Source: Tiamatella sp964451715 (GTDB lineage: Archaea > Thermoproteota > Thermoprotei_A > Sulfolobales > Acidilobaceae). From it: 19,037 bases of DNA. A program made the position numbers and the translations under genes. The DNA is taken from positions 1-19,037 of the forward strand of contig CAYVIZ010000024.1 in the NCBI GenBank assembly GCA_964451715.1, in the 5' to 3' direction. The notes beneath the pieces are model-generated. The model made no database searches. It was not told the origin of the DNA and saw only the letters and a list, made by a program, of their open reading frames with translations. Positions 7,770-13,042 of the stretch are shown piece after piece. Position 1 is the first letter of the stretch; every line of letters starts with the position of its first letter.

Positions 7770-7803
7770 CCTCACCTAGCCTGTGAATACGGGCTAGGTG
7801 AGG
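7770..7803 (-). repeat. 12-bp perfect inverted repeat in the HD-dcd gap
   Basis: Arms CCTCACCTAGCC (7770-7781) and GGCTAGGTGAGG (7792-7803) are perfectly complementary around a 10-nt loop. On the minus-strand transcript this is a very stable hairpin 18 nt after the HD-gene stop. A second hairpin follows it: GGGGCC and GGCTCC (about 7751-7768) pair with one G-U around a 6-nt loop, right before the GGAGG of dcd. No T-run follows, so it is not a standard terminator. An mRNA-stability, processing or translation-control role for dcd is possible. Confidence 0.8.
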
Positions 7804-7821
7804 ATTATTAGTGTTCCGCCT

Positions 7822-8622
7822 TCAAGGCTTAATATCTATCCTCTCCTCCCTACCGTCTATCTGTATTATCGCCTCAACCTCCACGTACCTGGCTATCCTG
7901 GTTGACGTGATCTTCGGGAGTAGAATCTTCTCGATCTGGAAGAAGCCTGCTCTGTCGCTCATGTGTACTGTTATGTGCACAGGCCTGTTGCGGCCCCTGC
8001 CTAGCTCGACCCTTTTTATGCTGAGGGCTGAAAGAGCGTGTATATCGCTCTTACCCCTCTTGTAAGGATACCTGGCCCTGCCCTCAGCCATGTCCGTGCC
8101 GTCCCCTATCTTGACCGCGCCGGCTTCAACGGTGAGTGCTTCGGCGTCCATGCTCGTAGCGTATATGGCGTGGAGGATCTCCTGCCTTATAGTGTACAGG
8201 TAAGGATGATCCTTGCCGAGCACCTGTGGTAGAAGCCTGTCTAGGAGATCCTTGGAGAGAAGGGCCCCTGTGTACTCGTGGTAGAGCCTGTGCACCGAGT
8301 TGCCCACGTCGTGTAGGAATGATGCAAGCATCACTATCAGCTTGGCCTCCTCCATGGATCCCGCGGTCTTGTCCTTGAGGGAGCTGGGCTCGACGCCGCT
8401 TGAGGCCAGTATGTCCATTATCTCGAGCGCGGACCCCGCGACTATCTTGGCATGGACAGGGCCATGGTCGTTGTAGAGCAGCCTCGACACCGCGTTGACG
8501 TTACTCATCTTCCAGAGCTCCTGCACCTCCCGGTCCCTAGTGAACACGTTGTAAGCTGTGTGGAGCAGCTTGCTCGACTTGACGTGCCGCTCAACCAGCT
8601 CGGGGCCCACCTTCACAGTCAA
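7822..8622 (-). CDS. HD-domain metal-dependent phosphohydrolase
   Basis: A 266-residue archaeal HD-superfamily protein. The metal-site pattern is visible as H in DHGPVHAKI (about 53-61), the HD doublet in ASFLHDVGN (about 100-108) with HEYTGA after it, and a late Asp in HMSDRAGF (about 231-238). The last 40 residues form a separate beta-rich tail (TSTRIARYVEVEAIIQIDG). HD proteins hydrolyse nucleotides, cyclic nucleotides or other phosphoesters; the substrate cannot be read from sequence. Its place between CutA and dcd makes a nucleotide substrate attractive, but this is inference. The TTG start at 8622 is served by GGAGGAG inside the last codons of cutA, so the genes are only 6 bp apart and probably coupled. 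Confidence 0.86.
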   Translation of the reverse strand: MTVKVGPELVERHVKSSKLLHTAYNVFTRDREVQELWKMSNVNAVSRLLYNDHGPVHAKIVAGSALEIMDILASSGVEPSSLKDKTAGSMEEAKLIVMLASFLHDVGNSVHRLYHEYTGALLSKDLLDRLLPQVLGKDHPYLYTIRQEILHAIYATSMDAEALTVEAGAVKIGDGTDMAEGRARYPYKRGKSDIHALSALSIKRVELGRGRNRPVHITVHMSDRAGFFQIEKILLPKITSTRIARYVEVEAIIQIDGREERIDIKP

Positions 8623-8628
8623 GGCTCT

Positions 8629-8961
8629 CTACTCCTCCTTTACCCCTATAGACTCGCTGATCCACACGAGGTAGTCGGGGTTGCCAGCTATTATAGGCAA
8701 CGCTATAACCTCTGGAACACTGTATGGGTGTATCTCCTTAACCCTCCTGACAAGCCTCGACACCAGGCCGAGCTCGGTCTTCAGAATTATGAGAGCCTCC
8801 TCATCCTCCTCGACGCGGCCCTCCCACCAGTATATACTGGATACCCTGTCCACTATGTTCGCACAGGCAGCCAGCTTCTCCTCTACAAGCACACGGGCTA
8901 TACGATTGGCCTCTTCCCTGGGGGCTGTGATGTAGACGACAACCCTCTGATACTCTGTCAC
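8629..8961 (-). CDS. cutA: CutA1 divalent-cation tolerance protein
   Basis: A 110-residue member of the CutA1 family, small trimeric ferredoxin-like proteins known for extreme thermostability and metal binding, whose true role is unsettled. Family hallmarks seen: VYITAPREEANRIARVLVEEKLAACANIV near the N-terminus (given here as positions 9-37), then SIYWWEGRVEEDEEALIILKT (42-62) and HPYSVPEVIALPI (78-90). Length is typical. The GTG start follows an excellent SD, AGGAGGTG, with 7-nt spacing. It is the second gene of the apparent nnrD operon, 27 bp after nnrD and 6 bp before the HD-domain gene. Confidence 0.94.
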   Translation of the reverse strand: MTEYQRVVVYITAPREEANRIARVLVEEKLAACANIVDRVSSIYWWEGRVEEDEEALIILKTELGLVSRLVRRVKEIHPYSVPEVIALPIIAGNPDYLVWISESIGVKEE

Positions 8962-8988
8962 ATGTATCCACCTCCTAGAACCCGCATC

Positions 8989-10506
8989 CTAATACTTGGT
9001 ATACGCCTCCTTGAAGACCTCGGGTATGAAGCCGAGCAGGTCCCGCGCAGTTATCCTCTCCCCATACAGGGAGACAGCCATCTCTCCGGCACGACCGTTT
9101 ATATATGCCGCCACAGCGGCGGCGTTATAGGCGTCTAGGCCCCGGGAGAGGAGGGCAGCAGTTATACCGGTCAACACGTCCCCTGTGCCGCCTACGCTCA
9201 TTGCTTTATGGTGCACCCTGTTAAGCCTATAGACTCCTTGGGGGGACGCTATCACGTCGACTGGGGCCTTGAGGAGCACCACTGCACCAGTCTTCTCAGC
9301 GAGGCTTAAGGCAGCCTTGACCCACTCTTCCAACGTGTTGCCTATTCTATGGCCGAGCATGAGGGATGCCTCTCCCCTATGAGGGGTGAGTACAGTGTTA
9401 CCGGGGAGCCTGACCCCGGATCCTGCAAGAGCCTTTAGAGCGTCCGCGTCAACCACCAGTGGAACACCGCTCTCCCCAAGCTTCTCCACAAGCTCCAACA
9501 CGGCATCCACGGTGTCCCCGTGGCGGCCGAGCCCTGGTCCTAGGACGACTGCAGTGGATCTACTCCACTCTTCTATGAACGCCTCCACACACTGGGGGTC
9601 AAGGTGGTCTCCCGGGCAGCTCCTAACTATAAGGTCGGGATCGAAGCCCGCCACTATCCTTGAGGCCTTCTCCCCCGTATAGACGAAGGCTAGGTCTGAG
9701 CCTGTCCTCAACGCCGCCATTGCGGAGAGCGCCGGGGCGCCGGTGTATAGCTCTGAGCCTCCTATTATCGACACCCTTCCCCCTACCCCTTTGTGGGCGT
9801 CCTGAGGCTTCTCCGGCACACGGTGCTTGACGTCGCCGGGGCCGACGTAGAGCCTGGCCTCGAGGGGTATGCCTATAGGTGCTACTATCACCTCACCCGT
9901 ATACTCCCCCGCCTTGAGGAGGCCGGGCTTCATGTACTGCATTGTAACCGTCACGTCGGCCCTCACACTGGGATCAGACGCCTGCCCAGTGTCGCTGTCC
10001 ACTCCCGTGGGTACGTCGACCGCTATCTTCAGCTCTGGGTCTCCCTTGTTGAAGGCTTCAACCGCGGCTTTAACCGGGTTTCTCACATTGCCCTTGAAGC
10101 CTATGCCGAGGAGGGCGTCTATGTAGGCATCCGACTCCACGGGCTTTACGCTGCAGGGATCCCTGATCCTGACTAGTTTGACTGTGTCCAGCCTGGATAT
10201 GTAGTCGAGGTTGAACCTGGTATCGGGGTGATTAACCGTCTCCGGGGGATAGAAGAGGAGGACCTCCACCCGGGCCCCCCGAGAGGCTAGATGACGGGCT
10301 GCCACTAGGCCGTCCCCAGCGTTGCCTCCCTTGCCGGCGAACACCGTTATCTTCCTTCCCTCCACTCCTCCGAGCCTCTCCTCAACAGCGTCGGCCACGC
10401 TTCTCCCAGCGTTCTCCATGAGGTATACGAGTGGGAGTCCTAGGAACACTGTGTTTGTCTCCGCCACTTTTATCTCGAGAGAGTTCAGGGTCTCGGTTCT
10501 ACTCAT
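8989..10506 (-). CDS. nnrD: Bifunctional NAD(P)HX epimerase / ADP-dependent NAD(P)HX dehydratase
   Basis: A metabolite-repair enzyme that restores NADH and NADPH damaged by hydration. The N-terminal YjeF domain (about 1-215) epimerises R and S hydrates; it shows ENAGR (31-35), GKGGNAGDGLVAAR (58-71) and VDVPTGVDSDTG (163-174). The C-terminal ribokinase-like domain (about 230-500) dehydrates S-NAD(P)HX using ADP in prokaryotes; it shows IIGGSELYTGAPALSA (247-262), LGPGLGR (322-328), LTPHRGEA (373-380) and GGTGDVLTG (439-447), including catalytic Asp443. Length of 505 is typical for the fusion. The ATG at 10506 follows GGTGAT. It heads a minus-strand operon and diverges from a nicotinamidase-like gene, another NAD-related function. 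Confidence 0.94.
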   Translation of the reverse strand: MSRTETLNSLEIKVAETNTVFLGLPLVYLMENAGRSVADAVEERLGGVEGRKITVFAGKGGNAGDGLVAARHLASRGARVEVLLFYPPETVNHPDTRFNLDYISRLDTVKLVRIRDPCSVKPVESDAYIDALLGIGFKGNVRNPVKAAVEAFNKGDPELKIAVDVPTGVDSDTGQASDPSVRADVTVTMQYMKPGLLKAGEYTGEVIVAPIGIPLEARLYVGPGDVKHRVPEKPQDAHKGVGGRVSIIGGSELYTGAPALSAMAALRTGSDLAFVYTGEKASRIVAGFDPDLIVRSCPGDHLDPQCVEAFIEEWSRSTAVVLGPGLGRHGDTVDAVLELVEKLGESGVPLVVDADALKALAGSGVRLPGNTVLTPHRGEASLMLGHRIGNTLEEWVKAALSLAEKTGAVVLLKAPVDVIASPQGVYRLNRVHHKAMSVGGTGDVLTGITAALLSRGLDAYNAAAVAAYINGRAGEMAVSLYGERITARDLLGFIPEVFKEAYTKY

Positions 10507-10543
10507 TGTGATTCATCACCGGCATGCTACAATAATTAGTCCT

Positions 10544-10562
10544 CTATAGTATATATTATAAT
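10544..10562. promoter_or_regulatory. Shared AT-rich divergent promoter (nnrD / nicotinamidase)
   Basis: CTATAGTATATATTATAAT is the only strongly AT-rich block in the 84-bp divergent gap and has TATA-like words on both strands. It would place starts near 10580 for the plus-strand gene (start 10591) and near 10526 for nnrD (start 10506, SD GGTGAT kept in the leader). Overlapping TATA boxes imply mutual influence between the two genes. Confidence 0.5.
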
Positions 10563-10590
10563 ACCGTGAGAAGCCCCGGAGGGGTGGGAC

Positions 10591-11190
10591 GTGTTGAAGG
10601 TAGAGGTTCCCGAGATAAAGGTTCACAGCCTCGTAGAGCTGCCGCGGCGCGAGTCGGCTGTGATCGTGGTTGATATGCAGAATGATTTCGTGAAAGAGGG
10701 GGGCAAGCTGGTCGTCCCCTCGGCCGCTTATACGATAGCTCCTATAAAGAGGCTGCTGGACAGGGCTAGGTCGGCTGGGGTGAGGGTGTTCTATACTCAG
10801 GATACTCACTGGCCGGGTGATCCGGAGTACGGGATATGGGGCGAGCACGTGCTCTACGGGAGCTGGGGGTGGAGGATAGTAGATGAGTTAAAACCCGAGG
10901 CGGGCGATATAGTCCTTGTGAAGACGAGGTATGACGGCTTCTATGGTACTCCCCTCGACGATCTCCTCAGGTCTTATGGTATAAAGAACCTCGTGATAGT
11001 GGGCACGGTGGCCAATATATGCGTGCTGCACACGGCTGCCAGCGCCGGGCTGCGGTGGTATAACATAGTGATCCCTATGGACGGGGTCTCCGCGCTCACC
11101 GAGTTCGACTACTACCTGACACTACGGCAGGTATCATGGCTGTACAGGGGGAAGGTTGTCAGGAGTGTTGACTCGATAGTATTCACCTAG
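10591..11190 (+). CDS. Nicotinamidase-like cysteine hydrolase (isochorismatase superfamily)
   Basis: A 199-residue alpha/beta hydrolase with the catalytic triad Asp28 (VVDMQNDF), Lys111 (VLVKTRYDGF) and Cys144 (GTVANICVLHTA). The metal site expected in nicotinamidases also appears present as Asp71-x-His73 and His86 (DTHWPGDPEY, WGEHVL). This favours a nicotinamidase (nicotinamide to nicotinate, NAD salvage) over an isochorismatase, though the superfamily contains other amidases. The GTG start at 10591 follows GGAGG (10578-10582) with 8-nt spacing. It diverges from nnrD through a shared promoter region and its last 8 bp overlap the tail of the convergent GHMP gene. Confidence 0.85.
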   Translation: MLKVEVPEIKVHSLVELPRRESAVIVVDMQNDFVKEGGKLVVPSAAYTIAPIKRLLDRARSAGVRVFYTQDTHWPGDPEYGIWGEHVLYGSWGWRIVDELKPEAGDIVLVKTRYDGFYGTPLDDLLRSYGIKNLVIVGTVANICVLHTAASAGLRWYNIVIPMDGVSALTEFDYYLTLRQVSWLYRGKVVRSVDSIVFT

Positions 11191-12046
11191 CGATGCCAGG
11201 CCTCGCGTGGAGGAATGCCCCCCTGTTCCTAGGCCTTGCTATCCAAACCCTCCCCTCCAAACCCATCCTGTCAAGCAGGCCCCGGAGCAGTCTAGCTATC
11301 CGCCGGGCCCCCTTCGAGTCTGCGACCGTGTACATTACAGGGCCCCAGCTGGACTGCATCAAGACTATGCCAAGGCCCCGCGCCGCCTCCTGGAGACCTA
11401 GTATGTCACTCCTGGAACCTCCTCCCTGGATCCCGGAGAAGTAAGATCCCGTGACACGGTCGAGCATAACGGCTGCCTCGAGGAAGGATGTCGCATCGCC
11501 CTTCAACGCGGCCTCAGCCAGCTTCACAGCTGCCCGGCGGCCCTCCCTGGATAATCTGGGGGAGGCGGCGGGCATATTATCCCATATAAGGCTCTCCTCC
11601 TGCTCGCTGGGCCCCCGGGGGAGTCTAGGGTCTACTAGGACGAACCTGAAATGACGCGGGAGCCTCATCCTAACCAGGGGCTTCAGTGATTTATGGGGGT
11701 CTCTTGTCCCATCGATGACTAGCCCGCCATACCGGAAGAGGAGGGCTCCAACCCTGCTAGTCTTATAGCGGCCCTTCACCAGCACGGTTCTCCTCCAATC
11801 AAAAACCTCCCCCCTAATATAGGCGTGGAGCTTCGCCTCTGCCAGCAGTCTCTGTGTTGTGGAGCCCAAACCCCTATGCCTGGGTATGTCCTCCTCCACT
11901 TCAAGCCTGTCCCCGTGAGTATCGTAGCATAGGACCAGGCGCGGCTCTGAGAGATAGACGCCTGCACCGCTCCAAGCAGCTTTTGAAGGAGGGAAAGTAT
12001 GGAAGCCCAGGTGAATCCTTGAACCCGTTGTTATACAGATCCTCAA
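11183..12046 (-). CDS. Beta-ribofuranosylaminobenzene 5'-phosphate synthase-like GHMP protein
   Basis: A 287-residue GHMP-superfamily protein resembling beta-RFAP synthase, which joins 4-hydroxybenzoate (or pABA) to PRPP in the first committed step of methanopterin-type folate synthesis. Supporting motifs: N-terminal SRIHLGFH (9-16), GAGVYLSEPRL (27-37), the glycine-rich RHRGLGSTTQ (56-65) in place of the GHMP phosphate loop, DPRLPRGPSEQEE (about 148-160) and QSSWGPVMY (about 230-238). In non-methanogenic crenarchaea the product would feed a modified tetrahydropterin cofactor. The TTG start at 12046 is backed by GGAGGT nine nt upstream. It follows trmI by 46 bp and overlaps the nicotinamidase tail by 8 bp. 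Confidence 0.78.
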   Translation of the reverse strand: MRICITTGSRIHLGFHTFPPSKAAWSGAGVYLSEPRLVLCYDTHGDRLEVEEDIPRHRGLGSTTQRLLAEAKLHAYIRGEVFDWRRTVLVKGRYKTSRVGALLFRYGGLVIDGTRDPHKSLKPLVRMRLPRHFRFVLVDPRLPRGPSEQEESLIWDNMPAASPRLSREGRRAAVKLAEAALKGDATSFLEAAVMLDRVTGSYFSGIQGGGSRSDILGLQEAARGLGIVLMQSSWGPVMYTVADSKGARRIARLLRGLLDRMGLEGRVWIARPRNRGAFLHARPGIAR

Positions 12047-12074
12047 CTACTCTGTACCTCCCCGCTTAAAACCC

Positions 12075-12083
12075 CTATATAAC
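12075..12083 (-). promoter_or_regulatory. Possible TATA box before the RFAP-synthase-like gene
   Basis: GTTATATAG on the minus strand in the 46-bp gap after trmI. The predicted start near 12053 would leave almost no leader and would cut off the GGAGGT SD, so co-transcription with trmI is just as likely. Confidence 0.25.
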
Positions 12084-12092
12084 ACTGTTTCC

Positions 12093-12878
12093 TCATCTTT
12101 GCCCCTGTTCTATCCTTGCTAGAAGGGTTATGAAGCCCGTATGACTGCTCGGCGTGTTGAGGGGCCTCGTCATGCCGGGCTCCACCCTCCACTCCCTTAT
12201 ATGGACCTCGTAGCTACCCAGCCACGCGTACTTCCCGGGTCTCCCCAGCTGTGCCCTGAGCCTCTCCACCTGGCTTATCGTGGGTAGGAAGACGGCTATC
12301 CTGGAACCCGGTTTCATACTCCCATATATGTTCTCCAGCGCCCTCGCCGGGTCGGGGAGGTCTAGCAGGGCCGCGTCGAAGGAGCCTTCAACCGGGTCCC
12401 TGTAGATGTCTCCCCTCACTATCTCAACGTTAGAGTAGCCCAGGCGCTCCATGTTCTCCCGGGCTATACTAGCCATGTCCCCCCTCACCTCATAGCCTAC
12501 AACTCTTCCGCAGCCGCCTATGAGGCGGGCGAAGAAGAGGAGGGAGTAGCCCGTCCCAACACCTGACTGCAGCATTGATATACATGGCCTTACATCTATG
12601 AGGGCGGCAGTGTAGGCTAGGTCCTTCGGGTATATCACCTGGCTCCTCCTCTCCATGAGCTCCAGCTGCTCGATAGCTCCTGCTCTTAGGACGATATACT
12701 CTCTTCCAGCGCTGCTCCTGACCCTTGAGCCCGGAGGCAGGCCTATTATGTCCGACGCCCTTATGAAGCCGCCTACAGTCATGTAGACAGAGCCCTCTGA
12801 GACGCGTATAACGTATCTTTTACCCCTATCCTGGTGTAGCACTACAATGTCTCCCGGACGTATCAGGTCTTCCGTCAC
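12093..12878 (-). CDS. trmI: tRNA (adenine-N1)-methyltransferase TrmI (m1A57/58)
   Basis: A 261-residue SAM-dependent enzyme that methylates N1 of A58 (and A57 in archaea) in the T-loop of tRNA, a modification linked to thermophily. The N-terminal beta domain (about 1-75) precedes the TrmI hallmark RRSQVIYPKD (77-86). The Rossmann domain follows: motif I SGVGTG (105-110), acidic Glu130 in VVGYE, RGDIY (155-159), LLDLPDP (171-177) and C-terminal SSHTGFI (244-250). Motif I has Gln104 where the family usually has Glu in EAGxGSG. The GTG start at 12878 has GGAGG eight nt upstream, but that SD can pair with CCTCC just before it. The leader carries a box C/D sRNA. Confidence 0.9.
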   Translation of the reverse strand: MTEDLIRPGDIVVLHQDRGKRYVIRVSEGSVYMTVGGFIRASDIIGLPPGSRVRSSAGREYIVLRAGAIEQLELMERRSQVIYPKDLAYTAALIDVRPCISMLQSGVGTGYSLLFFARLIGGCGRVVGYEVRGDMASIARENMERLGYSNVEIVRGDIYRDPVEGSFDAALLDLPDPARALENIYGSMKPGSRIAVFLPTISQVERLRAQLGRPGKYAWLGSYEVHIREWRVEPGMTRPLNTPSSHTGFITLLARIEQGQR

Positions 12879-12898
12879 GCTGTACTCCTCCCCGTGGA

Positions 12899-12963
12899 GG
12901 GGTGCTCAGTCCTGGCGTCTATCCACATTCCATCGGAAATACCAGCCTGCATCACTGCACCCC
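12899..12963 (-). ncRNA. Box C/D guide sRNA with 7-bp terminal stem (candidate 2)
   Basis: Read on the minus strand: stem GGGGTGC (12963-12957), one bulge A, C box GTGATGC (12955-12949), 12-nt guide (12948-12937), D' box CCGA (12936-12933), 4-nt spacer, C' box ATGTGGA (12928-12922), 12-nt guide (12921-12910), D box CTGA (12909-12906), stem GCACCCC (12905-12899). The 7-bp stem, 3-nt bulge (A,G,T) and following GA opposite the GA of CTGA give exact kink-turn geometry, and both guides are the canonical 12 nt. By N+5 the targets are AAAU(Am)CCAGCCU and UCCU(Gm)GCGUCUA. The first resembles the conserved GAAAUACCACCCU segment of 23S rRNA domain V as I remember it from E. coli. Internal boxes are degenerate, as is common. 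It would bind L7Ae, Nop5 and fibrillarin. It lies wholly in the trmI leader. Confidence 0.78.
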
Positions 12964-13000
12964 CTAGTTAAGAGTATAGGGGGGTCTTCCGGGGGTAATG

Positions 13001-13010
13001 AAAGTATATG
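13001..13010 (-). promoter_or_regulatory. TATA box for the sRNA-trmI transcript
   Basis: CATATACTTT on the minus strand predicts transcription start near 12979, about 16 nt before the 5' stem of the C/D sRNA. One transcript could then contain the sRNA followed by trmI. Confidence 0.45.
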
Positions 13011-13042
13011 AAAACAGCCCGGGAAGATGGGGCTACCGGGCT
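13011..13042 (-). terminator. Hairpin plus T-run at the end of atpI
   Basis: On the minus strand AGCCCGG (13042-13036) pairs perfectly with CCGGGCT (13022-13016) around a 13-nt loop containing most of the atpI stop codon region. GTTTT follows immediately. This resembles a hairpin-type terminator, unusual beside the bare T-runs seen elsewhere in this window. Confidence 0.5.

Noticed and set aside
7811..8065. 84-codon plus-strand frame with SD-like GGTGAGG seven nt before its GTG
   Set aside because: It is antisense to the well-supported HD-domain gene, resembles no protein family, and the SD is one arm of the 12-bp inverted repeat.
8452..9138. 228-codon plus-strand open frame across HD, cutA and nnrD
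   Set aside because: Shadow of three well-supported minus-strand genes; composition is not protein-like and no family pattern is seen.
10470..10518. Perfect C box GTGATGA followed by CTGA on the minus strand at the nnrD start, like a C/D sRNA
   Set aside because: The GTGATGA is explained as the SD GGTGAT of nnrD. The spacing to CTGA is 24 nt with no D'/C' pair, and the ends show no terminal stem.
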